Shown here: positions 21,544 to 30,085 of the stretch, one piece after another
Position numbering within the stretch: the first letter of the stretch is position 1
Layout: each line of letters begins with the position of its first letter
Source: Verrucomicrobiota bacterium
GTDB taxonomy: Bacteria > Verrucomicrobiota > Verrucomicrobiia > Verrucomicrobiales > Akkermansiaceae
Length of the DNA: 35,905 nucleotides
NCBI GenBank assembly: GCA_026397725.1
Contig: JAPLUI010000230.1
Location: 1 to 35,905 of the forward strand
Direction: 5' to 3'
Translations under genes and position numbers: made by a program
The notes under the pieces: model-generated
What the model was told of the DNA's origin: nothing
Database searches by the model: none
What the model saw: only the letters and a program-made list of their open reading frames with translations

Positions 21544-23631
21544 ATGAAAGACTTCCGCGCGCCAGATATCCGCAATTTCGCTGTCGTGGGTCATACCGCG
21601 ACTGGTAAGACCCTGCTGTGCGAGTCCATGCTCGTTTGCGCAGGGCGCGTCCAACGGGCTGGCACCATCGAACAGGGCAATACGGTTTCCGATTTTCATC
21701 CCGATGAAAAGGAACACCACCAATCGGTCCATGCCACGGTGTTGACCTCCGAGTGGCTGGGACGGGAAATCAATGCGATTGATTGTCCGGGGATGCCGGA
21801 CTTCGTGAGCGAGCCCTTGAGCGCGATCCGCGTCGCGGATTTTGCCTTGATCGTGATCAGCGGTGTCAACGGGGTGGAAACCGGGGCCGACGAGGTGTGG
21901 GCGGCGGCCAGTGACTACGAGATTCCGAAGTTTCTGGTGATCAACCTGCTGGACCGGGAACGGACGCGCTTCGACGAGACCCTGGAGGAAGCGCGGGACC
22001 ACTACGGCGCCCGGGTGTTTCCGATGACGCTGCCGGTGGATGCGGGGCCGGGCTTCCGCTCGGTGCTCGATGTGATGCGCTCGGAGGTGATCACTTTCGC
22101 CGAGGACGGCAGCGGCCGCTACGAGGAGAAACCGGCGGATGGCGAGTTGAAGGATCGCGTGCAGGAGTTGCACCGCCAGTTGATCGACATGGTCGCCGAG
22201 ACCGAGGACTCCTTGCTGGAAAAATTCTTTGAGGAGGGCACCTTGAGCGAAGATGAACTGCGGGCGCATGTGCATGATGCGGTGCAGAAGGGCTTGATCG
22301 TACCGGTGTTCGCCACCTCCGGAGCCAGGAACGTCGGCGTTTCCCGCCTGCTGGATTTCATTGCGAAATATGGCTCCTCGCCGGTGGATCGCGCCACGGT
22401 GAAAGCCGCCACCTCCGAGGGGGCCGAGGTGAGCGTCTCGCTGGATGACGGCGTGACGGTGGCCTATGTGTTCAAGACGATGCACGAGCAGCACGTCGGC
22501 ACGCTGTCGTATTTCCGGGTGTACAGTGGGGATGTGACCACCGGTACCGAGTTGTACAATGCCAGCCGCGGTGAGAGCGAGCGGATCGGCCAGTTGTATC
22601 GGGTGAATGGCTCGCACCGCGAGCCGGTGGGGGCCCTGCATGCGGGTGACATCGGCGCGGTGGTGAAACTGCGTTCCACCCTGACCGGGCACACTCTGTG
22701 CGCCCCCGCGCGGCGGGTGGTGCTGTCGACGGTGGCCTTCCCGGCGTCCAACACGCGCGGAGCCCTGGTGGCGCGATCACGGGCGGATTTGAACAAGCTC
22801 GGGGAGGGGCTCTCCATCCTGCGCGAGGAGGATCCGACGTTTGAATTCGCCTTCGACCCGTCGCTGGGCCAGACGATTGTTTCCGGGCAGGGCGAGCTGC
22901 AGCTTCAAATCGTGGCGGAGGAACTCAAACGGCGCTTCAATGTGGACGTGGAACTGGTGGAGCCGCGGGTGTCGTACCGTGAAACCATCAAGCGCCAGGG
23001 CGATTCGAAATACCGGCACAAGAAACAGACCGGCGGTGCCGGGCAGTTTGCCGAGGTGTGGATGCGCATCGAGAGCCTGCCGTCGGAAAGCGGCGTGGTG
23101 TTCACCAATTCGCTGGTTGGCAGCAATGTGGACCGCGTGTTCGTGACGTCCGTGGAGAAGGGCGTGAATACCGCCTGCACCCACGGCCCCTACGCCGGCT
23201 TTCCGGTCACGGATGTGAAGGTGGATTTCTACGATGGCAAGCAGCACCCGGTGGATTCCAAGGACATTGCGTTCCAAATTGCCGGCAAGGCGGCGTTCAA
23301 TGAGGCGTTCCTGGCGGCAACGCCGAGATTGCTGGAGCCGATCATGTTGCTGCGCATCAAGGTGCCCTCGGACGCGGTGGGTTCGGTCATGGCCGACCTG
23401 TCCGGGCGGCGCGGACGGGTGATGGGCATGGAGACGGAGGGCCGCTTCGAGGTGGTGGTCACGCAGGTGCCGCAGGCCGAGCTTTACAAGTATTCCAGCC
23501 AATTGCGGGCCTTGTCCGCCGGTCGCGGCAGACACCGCGAGCAGTTCGATCACTACGAAGAGGTGCCGCACGAATTGGAGGCCAAGATCGTGGCGGAGCA
23601 CAAGAAGCAGGAGCGCGAGACCGAGGAGTGA
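21544..23631 (+). CDS. EF-G-like translational GTPase paralogue with altered G motifs
   Basis: A 695-residue protein with the five-domain EF-G plan: GTPase domain (1-270), domain II (FKTMHEQHVGTLSYFRVYSG), domain III (LREEDPTFEFAFDPSLGQTIVSGQGELQLQIVAEEL), domain IV (YRETIKRQGDSKYRHKKQTGGAGQFAEVW) and domain V (SGRRGRVMGME). G1 is GHTATGKT (16-23; usual GHIDAGKT). G3 is DCPGM (80-84), with Met in place of the catalytic His. G4 is NLLD (134-137) in place of NKxD. It therefore belongs with EF-G2-like paralogues rather than the housekeeping FusA. GTP hydrolysis and base selectivity may be changed. It is probably transcribed alone. The role may be ribosome rescue or stress; not known. Confidence 0.85.
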   Translation: MKDFRAPDIRNFAVVGHTATGKTLLCESMLVCAGRVQRAGTIEQGNTVSDFHPDEKEHHQSVHATVLTSEWLGREINAIDCPGMPDFVSEPLSAIRVADFALIVISGVNGVETGADEVWAAASDYEIPKFLVINLLDRERTRFDETLEEARDHYGARVFPMTLPVDAGPGFRSVLDVMRSEVITFAEDGSGRYEEKPADGELKDRVQELHRQLIDMVAETEDSLLEKFFEEGTLSEDELRAHVHDAVQKGLIVPVFATSGARNVGVSRLLDFIAKYGSSPVDRATVKAATSEGAEVSVSLDDGVTVAYVFKTMHEQHVGTLSYFRVYSGDVTTGTELYNASRGESERIGQLYRVNGSHREPVGALHAGDIGAVVKLRSTLTGHTLCAPARRVVLSTVAFPASNTRGALVARSRADLNKLGEGLSILREEDPTFEFAFDPSLGQTIVSGQGELQLQIVAEELKRRFNVDVELVEPRVSYRETIKRQGDSKYRHKKQTGGAGQFAEVWMRIESLPSESGVVFTNSLVGSNVDRVFVTSVEKGVNTACTHGPYAGFPVTDVKVDFYDGKQHPVDSKDIAFQIAGKAAFNEAFLAATPRLLEPIMLLRIKVPSDAVGSVMADLSGRRGRVMGMETEGRFEVVVTQVPQAELYKYSSQLRALSAGRGRHREQFDHYEEVPHELEAKIVAEHKKQERETEE

Positions 23632-23727
23632 TCCGCACGGGTCACCCGACGGCAGTGCGGTGGCCCGTGCTGCCGTCGGTTTCATCTCATTTGCCAAGTG
23701 CTGCTCCCTGACTTACTGGTTCTCCGG

Positions 23728-24585
23728 ATGCTGAACATCGGAATTCTCGCCAACCCGCAAAAGGCCGGGGTGCTGCATGCCTTGCACGCGCTGCGGACCG
23801 CGCTGGAGGCGCATGCTTGCCGCTCGGTATTGGATCTGCAAACGGCGGCCATGCTGGGTGAATCCGGCGGCATTCCGGCAGCGGACTTTGCCCGCCATGT
23901 CGATCTGGCCGCCGTGCTGGGCGGCGATGGGACGATGCTCGATGCGCTCTTGCGGCTCGGCGATTTTGACAAACCGGTGGCGGGCATCAACCTCGGCAGG
24001 CTGGGATTTCTAACGAGCTGCACCGATGCGGAACTCGATGCCTTTGCGGCAGCGATCACCGGCGGCCATTTCACGATCAGTGTTCGCATTCTGTTGGAAG
24101 CGACCATCCACCGTGCCGACGGGGTGGACGAGTCCTTTGTCGCGCTCAATGAAGTCACGCTGGCCCGCGGCGAGACCGGGCGGCTGGTTTCGGTTCGCGC
24201 CACGGTGAATGGCGAGCTGCTCAATCATTACCGTGCCGATGGCTTGATCGTGGCCACCCCGACGGGTTCGACCGCCTACTCGCTGTCGGCCGGCGGGCCG
24301 CTCGTGGAGCCGTCGGCGGCGGTATTTGTCATCACGCCGATCTGCCCGCACAGTTTGAGCCAACGCTCCCTGGTTTTGTCCGATGATGCGGTGGTGGAAA
24401 TCTCGCCGGATGCAGCGGATTGCGGGCCGATGCTCTTCACTGCGGATGGTCGGGACACCACCCGCATTGAGCCGGGTGACCGCATCGAGGTGCGAAAGGC
24501 CGCCAAAGCCCTGCACTTGCTGATGTTGGAAGACCGTTCGTTTTACCAGGCGCTGCGCCAGAAGCTGCGGTGGCAGGGACTGTGA
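23728..24585 (+). CDS. nadK: NAD kinase
   Basis: A 285-residue enzyme that phosphorylates NAD to NADP. Signature motifs: NIGILANPQK at the start, GGDGT at 65-69, NLGRLGFLT, ALNEV, YRADGLIVATPTGSTAYSLSAGGPLVEP, and ITPICPHSLSQRSLVL. The ATG at 23728 places the conserved strand directly at the N terminus; an in-frame GTG at 23698 would add ten unconserved residues. It follows the EF-G-like gene by about 95 bp on the same strand. Confidence 0.96.
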   Translation: MLNIGILANPQKAGVLHALHALRTALEAHACRSVLDLQTAAMLGESGGIPAADFARHVDLAAVLGGDGTMLDALLRLGDFDKPVAGINLGRLGFLTSCTDAELDAFAAAITGGHFTISVRILLEATIHRADGVDESFVALNEVTLARGETGRLVSVRATVNGELLNHYRADGLIVATPTGSTAYSLSAGGPLVEPSAAVFVITPICPHSLSQRSLVLSDDAVVEISPDAADCGPMLFTADGRDTTRIEPGDRIEVRKAAKALHLLMLEDRSFYQALRQKLRWQGL

Positions 24586-24672
24586 TGCCGCCCCGGCAAC
24601 CCCAACCCGGCTCGGTCTTCCTGAAATTTCCGTCCGCCCGTGATGGCACGGGACAGGTGTGGGGGAGGGCCT

Positions 24673-25257
24673 TCAGCCGCGGTCGAATTCAAAGGCGCCC
24701 TTGGGATCCACGATGATCGAATCCTCGGGCAGCAGTTCGAAGTTCTTGTGCTCGGCTTTGCGGTAATCCAGACGGATCACTTTCTTGCCGCGGAAGACGT
24801 TGATGTTGCGGCCACCGAAGGCATTGCGATCCCCGGCGGCGTGCAGCGCCTGCATCAGCGTGAGACCTTTCCGATAGGGCACTCCGCCCGCTCTGCCCAC
24901 CTGCCCGCCCACACTAACCACTGCCGCACCTTCCCGCTGGTCCGGGCCACTGATGACTTCCACCTCAATGGTCGGCTTCTTGTAGATTCCCGCACTGCGA
25001 TACGCATTCTCCGCAGCGGTGGCAATCTCGTCCGCGCTGAGCCCGCGCACCGGCAACCGCTCCGTGAGCAGGGGCAGGCGCAACGCTCCCGTCTCCCCAA
25101 CCCGGTATGTCCCGTTGACTTGTTGCTGCTCGTCGTTCGGCACCCCGCGGATCGTCAATTTCAGACTATCCCCGATTTCCACGCCGGCATCTGCCGCGGA
25201 CTGACACGTAACGCCGACCGCTACGGCCAGCACCCACTTCGTTAGTTTTGCGTTCAT
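24673..25257 (-). CDS. Polysaccharide export protein (Wza/KpsD-like, SLBB)
   Basis: A 194-residue exported protein. The signal peptide (KWVLAVAVGVTCQSAADA) has no lipobox. It is followed by a Poly_export domain (VEIGDSLKLTIRGVPNDEQQQVNGTYRVGETGALRLPLL...GLSADEIATAAENAYRSAGIYKKPTIEVEV) and one SLBB-type domain (VVSVGGQVGRAGGVPYRKGLTLMQALHAAGD). Full Wza proteins are about 380 residues; this short form lacks the C-terminal membrane-spanning barrel and further SLBB repeats. Other capsule or exopolysaccharide genes are absent nearby. Ends convergently with nadK, 87 bp apart. Confidence 0.88.
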   Translation of the reverse strand: MNAKLTKWVLAVAVGVTCQSAADAGVEIGDSLKLTIRGVPNDEQQQVNGTYRVGETGALRLPLLTERLPVRGLSADEIATAAENAYRSAGIYKKPTIEVEVISGPDQREGAAVVSVGGQVGRAGGVPYRKGLTLMQALHAAGDRNAFGGRNINVFRGKKVIRLDYRKAEHKNFELLPEDSIIVDPKGAFEFDRG

Positions 25258-25266
25258 GGCGGACGC

Positions 25267-25295
25267 AGATTGACCCTGAAGTTACTTTGTGTCAA
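25267..25295 (-). promoter_or_regulatory. Possible promoter of the export protein gene
   Basis: TTGACA (25290-25295) with a weak CAATCT (25267-25272) after 17 bp on the minus strand, very close to the start codon. The -35 is good and the -10 poor. Confidence 0.35.
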
Positions 25296-25397
25296 AAAGT
25301 TAATTGGATTTTTCGTTCCGGCGTCAATTCCGGTGATGATCGTCAGCCTGCTTGTCGCGTGCTTCTGGCGGGGATTGCGTTCGGGGTTGGGGCGTGG

Positions 25398-26306
25398 TTA
25401 GAAGAAGGCCCTGAGAAGGAGGGCATAGACGCGGCGGCGGGGCACTTTGAGGTGGGTGCTGAGGGTTTCCCAGGTGGCACCGCGAAGGCGGGCGAGGGTT
25501 TCGGTGGCCAGCAGGGCAGGGAGCTGGGTGGCGGCCCGCAGTCGGCGGGATGGCAGGGTGAGGGCATAGCACCGGCCCTGCTCGATCCAAGGTGCCGCCC
25601 GCTCGAGCCAGCGGGCATGGCAGGCGAGCAGCGCGGCGCGGTCGGTTGGGTCTGCCACCGGGAGATAACAGCGCCCGGTTCGCAGGTCGGCAGGCAGATC
25701 GCGGAGGATGTTGACGAGTTGCAGACCGTTGCCGTAGGCCCGCCCCCGATCTAACAAATCCGGCGGGGTGCAGCGGGAGAAGCGGGCACCGAGCGTGAGG
25801 AACCCGAGCTTGGTCCAGAATTCCCCGACGCAGCCGGCGACGCGCCAGACATAGTCTTCCAAGGCCGCGTCATCGGGCAGGGCGACGGGTTGCTGCGGGG
25901 TGGCAGTGGCGAAGCGTTTCAAATCGAGTTGCTGGCCACCGCAGATGCTGGCCACCACCTCGCGGACCAGTGCGGCTTCGCCCGCTGGCAGGACCCGCAG
26001 CCAGGCGAGCAGGGGGCACGCGTGCTCTAACAGCCTGCGCTCGCGGGGGTCGGTGAGGTGATCGAGCAAGCCATCCGGCCAGCGGGGCGGGTCGCTCATG
26101 GTGGCCACGGCATGGCGGAAGGATTCGAGCGCGGCAAGGCGTGCGGCCAGCGGTGCGGTGGCGGTATCGGCGAGGGTGTCGCTGGTGCGGGCCAGCAGGT
26201 AACCCAGGCTGGCCGCGCCGCGCATGGGAACGGGCAACAGGCGCAAGCTCAGAAAAAAGGAACGGGAAACGTCCTTGAGAATGCGGGTTCCGGGATCGCC
26301 ACTCAC
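25398..26306 (-). CDS. Squalene/phytoene synthase family protein
   Basis: A 302-residue head-to-head prenyl synthase. The first Asp-rich motif is ARTSDTLAD (Asp43, Asp47). The second is GNGLQLVNILRDLPADLRTGRCYLP (Asp203, Asp207), with the family phrase YVWRVAGCVGEFWTKLG before it. Such enzymes join two farnesyl or geranylgeranyl diphosphates to squalene (via presqualene diphosphate) or phytoene. No hopanoid cyclase, desaturase or other carotenoid gene is in the window, so the product cannot be assigned. Start is a GTG at 26306. The DVSRSFF opening is typical. Confidence 0.92.
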   Translation of the reverse strand: MSGDPGTRILKDVSRSFFLSLRLLPVPMRGAASLGYLLARTSDTLADTATAPLAARLAALESFRHAVATMSDPPRWPDGLLDHLTDPRERRLLEHACPLLAWLRVLPAGEAALVREVVASICGGQQLDLKRFATATPQQPVALPDDAALEDYVWRVAGCVGEFWTKLGFLTLGARFSRCTPPDLLDRGRAYGNGLQLVNILRDLPADLRTGRCYLPVADPTDRAALLACHARWLERAAPWIEQGRCYALTLPSRRLRAATQLPALLATETLARLRGATWETLSTHLKVPRRRVYALLLRAFF

Positions 26307-26420
26307 GGGGCAAGCTCTAATGGTTCAAGTCGGGCGGAGCAAGCAAAGATCGGCGCGGGAAGCAACACCTTCTGTTCTGGTGTCTTCAAATCTGGCGTCC
26401 TCGTCCTGGGTCATCCCCGC

Positions 26421-26455
26421 AAAAAGAACCGCCCGCGCGGCAACACGGGCGGCTC
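26421..26455 (-). terminator. Intrinsic terminator after rpoA-rplQ
   Basis: The minus strand reads GAGCCGCCCGTG, a short loop, then GCGGGCGGTTC and TTTTT. It lies about 28 bp after the rplQ stop. Confidence 0.88.
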
Positions 26456-26482
26456 TCAGTGGGTGAGGGCTGGCGACGCCGG

Positions 26483-26893
26483 TTACACTGCGGCGGCAGC
26501 GGCAGGTTCCTCGGCGACGGCACCCGTGGTTTCCACGGTGCGGTCCACCCACTCGATGATGGCCATCGGCGCGGCGTCGCTGGTGCGGGGCCCGAGCTTG
26601 GTGATGCGGCAGTAGCCGCCCTGGCGGTCCCTGGAAGCTGGTGCCACCTCGGCAAACAGCTTCTTGACTGTTTCCTTTTGATGGAGGAAGGCGATGGCCA
26701 GACGGCGCGAGTGCAGATCATCGCGCTTGGCGAGGGTGATCAGCTTCTCGGCCACCGGACGCAGCGCTTTGGCCTTGCCGAGGGTGGTTTTGATTTTCCC
26801 ATGCTCGATGAGGCTGCATGCCAGGTTGGCAAGCAGGGATCGGCGGTGGGAGGCGGAGCGTTTGAGCTTGGTGGTGTTGCGTCGATGTCTCAT
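26483..26893 (-). CDS. rplQ: 50S ribosomal protein L17
   Basis: A 136-residue ribosomal protein near the exit tunnel. It begins MRHRRNTTKLKRSASHRRSLLANLACSLIEHGKIKTTLGKAKALRPVAEKLITLAKRDDLHSRRLA, the invariant L17 core, and ends in a short Ala-rich extension. It follows rpoA by 31 nt and is the last gene before the terminator. Confidence 0.98.
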   Translation of the reverse strand: MRHRRNTTKLKRSASHRRSLLANLACSLIEHGKIKTTLGKAKALRPVAEKLITLAKRDDLHSRRLAIAFLHQKETVKKLFAEVAPASRDRQGGYCRITKLGPRTSDAAPMAIIEWVDRTVETTGAVAEEPAAAAAV

Positions 26894-26924
26894 CGGGGGC
26901 TTCCGTTTCTAGTGAGGGTGGGGA

Positions 26925-28016
26925 TTATTCGTCGTTTTCGATGTTCTGGGCGATCAGATCGGCGAGGCCGACCGGGGCCTCGTCTTCGACTCCGAGACGC
27001 GGCCCGCGGGAGGCGGCGCTCGGGCCGGTGAGCAGGGAGGGCTCGAAGGTCATGCCAAGACCCAGGCCAAGCTCGACGAGCTTGTCCTTGATTTCGTTGA
27101 GGGACTTCTTGCCGAAGTTGCGGTATTTGAGCATTTCCGCCTCGGACTTCATGGCGAGGTGGCCGACGGTGGTGATGTTGGCGTTGTTGAGGCAGTTGGC
27201 GGCACGCACCGAGAGTTCGATCTCGTTGACCGACATGGTGAGCAGCTTTTTGAGCGCGAGGTTTTCTTCGCTGGATGCCGCCGGTGCGGCTTCGAAGCCG
27301 ACGGCGTTTTCATCGTAGTTGACGAAGACGTCGAGATGGTGGCGGAGGATCGCGGAGGCTTGCAAGAGGGCGTCCTGCGGCGAGGTGCGGCCATCGGTCC
27401 AGATGTCCAGCGTGAGCTTGTCGTAATCGGTCATCTGGCCGACGCGAGTGGTGTCCACCGCAAACTTGACCCGGGTGACCGGGGAGTAGATCGAGTCGAT
27501 GGCAATGACGCCGATGGGCTGGTCCTTGCGTTTGTTTTCATCGCCGGTGGCGAAGCCGCGGCCGACGCGAACTTCGAATTCGCAGTCGAATTTCACCTTT
27601 TTATCCAGCACGCAGATGACCTGGTCCTTGTTGACGACTGCGTAGATGTTGTCGTCCTGGATGTCACCGGCGGTGACCACGCCATCTTTCTCAACCTTGA
27701 TGGAGAGGATGCGCGGTTCCTTGTCGTTGTGATGGAACTTCACCTTCTTGAGGTTGAGAACGATGTCCGTGACATCTTCCACCACGCCGGAAAGGCTGGA
27801 GAATTCGTGTTGCACGCCGGCGATCCGCACGGAGGTGATGGCGGCCCCTTCCAACGAGGACAGGAGCACCCGGCGGAGCGAATTGCCGATGGTGTGCCCG
27901 TATCCGCGCTCGAAGGGCTCGGCGACGAATTGGGAGTAAGTATCAGTGGCGGTTTCCTCGTTGCGGGCGAGGCGGCTGGGAAGCTCGAAACGAGCGAGTT
28001 TGACGGGTGTTGACAT
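26925..28016 (-). CDS. rpoA: RNA polymerase alpha subunit
   Basis: A 363-residue subunit. The N-terminal dimerisation domain has FVAEPFERGYGHTIGNSLRRVLLSSLEGAAITSVRI, and the C-terminal DNA-binding domain has VNEIELSVRAANCLNNANITTVGHLAMKSEAEMLKYRNFGKKSLNEIKDKL. About 35 residues follow the usual end (SRGPRLGVEDEAPVGLADLIAQNIE), longer than the common 325-340-residue form. Start at the ATG 28016; an open frame continues upstream to 28283 but without alpha-like sequence. In most bacteria rpsD or other ribosomal genes precede rpoA. Here it is the first gene of a two-gene unit with rplQ and has its own divergent upstream region. Confidence 0.97.
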   Translation of the reverse strand: MSTPVKLARFELPSRLARNEETATDTYSQFVAEPFERGYGHTIGNSLRRVLLSSLEGAAITSVRIAGVQHEFSSLSGVVEDVTDIVLNLKKVKFHHNDKEPRILSIKVEKDGVVTAGDIQDDNIYAVVNKDQVICVLDKKVKFDCEFEVRVGRGFATGDENKRKDQPIGVIAIDSIYSPVTRVKFAVDTTRVGQMTDYDKLTLDIWTDGRTSPQDALLQASAILRHHLDVFVNYDENAVGFEAAPAASSEENLALKKLLTMSVNEIELSVRAANCLNNANITTVGHLAMKSEAEMLKYRNFGKKSLNEIKDKLVELGLGLGMTFEPSLLTGPSAASRGPRLGVEDEAPVGLADLIAQNIENDE

Positions 28017-28116
28017 GGGGACTGGGGTAGGCCGGGTTGCCCTCCAGCGAGCGGATCGTCCCGCAAGGGGCGATGTGGAGGACCAACGGCGATGCTGATT
28101 TGCTCGCGGGGCGAGG

Positions 28117-28145
28117 ACTAAAAGACGGATTGGGTCGGCTTGCAA
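28117..28145 (-). promoter_or_regulatory. Possible promoter of rpoA-rplQ
   Basis: TTGCAA (28140-28145), 17 bp and TTTAGT (28117-28122) on the minus strand, about 100 bp before the start. Each box matches four of six consensus bases. Confidence 0.4.
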
Positions 28146-28269
28146 AGCATTTTTTTGCGGAAAATCGACTTTGGCCGGAATTTTTTGTGACAAATCGAAA
28201 AAAGTACTTGAAATATCCCCGCCAGATGCTTCCCTAACGGCTGTGCAACCAACCGCAACACCTACAGAC

Positions 28270-28530
28270 ATGAAATCCATCAAGAATCTAACACGGTTTA
28301 CCTACGAAACCGCCGCGTTCCAAGGCTGGCGCCTTTCGCTGAGCCGCTCGGGAACGGTTTTCCGGAAGTATTACTCCGACAAGAAGTTCGGCGATGACAA
28401 GAAATCGCTGGCTGCGGCCGAAGCCGCGCTGGCCGGGTTGAAGGTCCTGCTCGATGCCTCGAAGCTGGTGGACGGGAAACATACCCCAGCGACCATCCGC
28501 AAGGCAGAAAAACTGCTGGAGCAGGCTTGA
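28270..28530 (+). CDS. Small AP2-like DNA-binding protein
   Basis: An 86-residue protein with a single small domain: AAFQGWRLSLSRSGTVFRKYYSDKKFGDDKKSLAAAEAALAGLKVLL. The beta-strand pattern (GWR.S.SR.G..F.KYYSDKK.G) followed by an Ala-rich helix resembles bacterial AP2/ERF-like domains, which bind DNA. It diverges from rpoA, sharing an A/T-rich upstream region. A conserved role is unknown; a nucleoid or transcription factor is one possibility. The domain call rests on pattern recognition only. Confidence 0.65.
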   Translation: MKSIKNLTRFTYETAAFQGWRLSLSRSGTVFRKYYSDKKFGDDKKSLAAAEAALAGLKVLLDASKLVDGKHTPATIRKAEKLLEQA

Positions 28531-28743
28531 TGGCTTGCGCTTCCCTGATGCTGTTGGGGGCGTCCTGATTGGACGCGCTGATGGCGGTTGCTCCGATCTC
28601 CGGTTGGTGGAGGCGGTGCGGTCCAAGCAATCGTGCTGCTTGGCAGACGGAGAGTGCGGGTTGCGTCGGAGCGATGGGTTCCGGACGCGGAGGCGTGAAC
28701 AAACCATTGCTTGTCATGGGGGATCCGGGTTAGTTTTCTGCCG
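28531..28743. other. Short intergenic stretch, nothing recognised
   Basis: About 210 bp between the AP2-like gene and the dGTPase gene. Minus-strand frames of up to 139 codons here run through the AP2-like gene and look spurious. Confidence 0.4.
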
Positions 28744-30036
28744 ATGTTGAATCGGTTTTACAGGGACTTTGATGTGGAGCGGCGCTCCGGGACGGGCACG
28801 GGCGACGACTATCGGACGCCGTTTCAGATGGATCGCGACCGGGTGTTGTACACCCCCACGTTCCGGCGATTGCAAAGCAAGACGCAGGTGTTTTGGAGCG
28901 GCGAGTATGACTTTTACCGGACGCGGCTGACGCATTCGCTGGAAGTGGCGCAGATTGGCAAGTCCATCTGCCATTGGCTGAAGACGCGCCCGGGCGGGCC
29001 GCTTGACGAGGGCTTTTTCATGGATCCGGATTTGGTGGAGGCGGTGTGTTTGTCTCATGATCTGGGGCATCCGCCCTTCGGCCACGCGGGTGAGCGCACC
29101 CTCAATCATGTGACGCGTGAGCATGGCGGCTTCGAAGGCAATGCCCAGACCTTGCGCCTCCTGACGGAACGGATTTTTTCCGCGAAGCGCACCGGCATGG
29201 ATCCGACCCGGGCGTTTCTCGATGGCGTGCTGAAATACAAATCCCTGTGGACGGAGTTGAAATCCGCCGCCGGCGTCCCGCCGGAGCATCACTTCCTGTA
29301 TGACGCTCAACGCGACCATCTCGAGTGGGCGATGGGAGCACAGACGTTTCCGGCGGCACTGACGCCGGGGGTGCAGCGCGACCAATTCAAATCCATCGAA
29401 TGTCAGGTGATGGACTGGGCTGATGATACCGCCTACTCGCTCAACGACCTGTCTGACAGCGTGCGGGCCGGCTTCCTCAACATTGAGAGAATCGAAGCCT
29501 GGGCGGAGCGCTGCGGCGTGCCAACGGGTGCGGGAACCGCGCTGGGCGATCTGATGCTGGCAATCCGGCAGCGCCGCGTCGATCCCTTTGTGGGCAAACG
29601 CATCGGCAGATATATCCAGGCCGCATCCCTCCTGCCGGCTGGAAATTTTCTCAGCGGCTTGACGCATCGTTATGGTTTCCAGTTGGTGGTGGATGACGCG
29701 GTGCGGGCGGAGTCCAGCCTGTTCAAGCGCCTGGCCTTCGAGGTGGTGTTCCTGTCTCCCCAGTTGAAACAACTCGAGCACAAGGGCAGCCGGATGTTGC
29801 GGCAGTTGTGGGAGGTGCTTGGCGAAAGGTACATCGCGCAACGCCGGATCGATGGCCAGGATTTCCAACTGCTGCCGGCGGATACCGCCGCGGAAATCGC
29901 TGCCGCGCCCGGTGCGGCGGCGCGAGCCCGCTTGGTGTGTGACTTTCTGGCGGGCATGACCGATGGCTATGCCGCACGCACCTACAAGCGCCTGTTTGCG
30001 CCGGATTTCGGGTCGATCGGGGATCTGGTGGGGTGA
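28744..30036 (+). CDS. dgt: Deoxyguanosinetriphosphate triphosphohydrolase (dGTPase)
   Basis: A 430-residue HD-domain enzyme that splits dNTPs, typically dGTP, into nucleoside and triphosphate. The motif set is complete: YRTPFQMDRDRVLYTPTFRRLQSKTQVF at the start, TRLTHSLEVAQIGKSI (first His, residue 64), the HD pair in SHDLGHPPFGHAGE (His105-Asp106), and the distal Asp in VMDWADDTAYS. It resembles the dGTPase-like group without the E. coli-type insertions. Start is the ATG at 28744, since MLNRFYRDFD-like N termini fit the family. It is followed after 49 bp by recQ on the same strand. Confidence 0.95.
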   Translation: MLNRFYRDFDVERRSGTGTGDDYRTPFQMDRDRVLYTPTFRRLQSKTQVFWSGEYDFYRTRLTHSLEVAQIGKSICHWLKTRPGGPLDEGFFMDPDLVEAVCLSHDLGHPPFGHAGERTLNHVTREHGGFEGNAQTLRLLTERIFSAKRTGMDPTRAFLDGVLKYKSLWTELKSAAGVPPEHHFLYDAQRDHLEWAMGAQTFPAALTPGVQRDQFKSIECQVMDWADDTAYSLNDLSDSVRAGFLNIERIEAWAERCGVPTGAGTALGDLMLAIRQRRVDPFVGKRIGRYIQAASLLPAGNFLSGLTHRYGFQLVVDDAVRAESSLFKRLAFEVVFLSPQLKQLEHKGSRMLRQLWEVLGERYIAQRRIDGQDFQLLPADTAAEIAAAPGAAARARLVCDFLAGMTDGYAARTYKRLFAPDFGSIGDLVG

Positions 30037-30085
30037 GGATGGGGCTTGACTGTGGTGGGGCGACTATTGTTCATTTGTGCAAGCC

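Noticed and set aside
21538..22692. 384-codon minus-strand frame opposite the EF-G-like gene, and another at 22777-23697
   Set aside because: His/Arg-rich shadows without recognisable domains.
28714..29868. 384-codon minus-strand frame opposite dgt
   Set aside because: Shadow frame; the plus strand holds the HD motifs.
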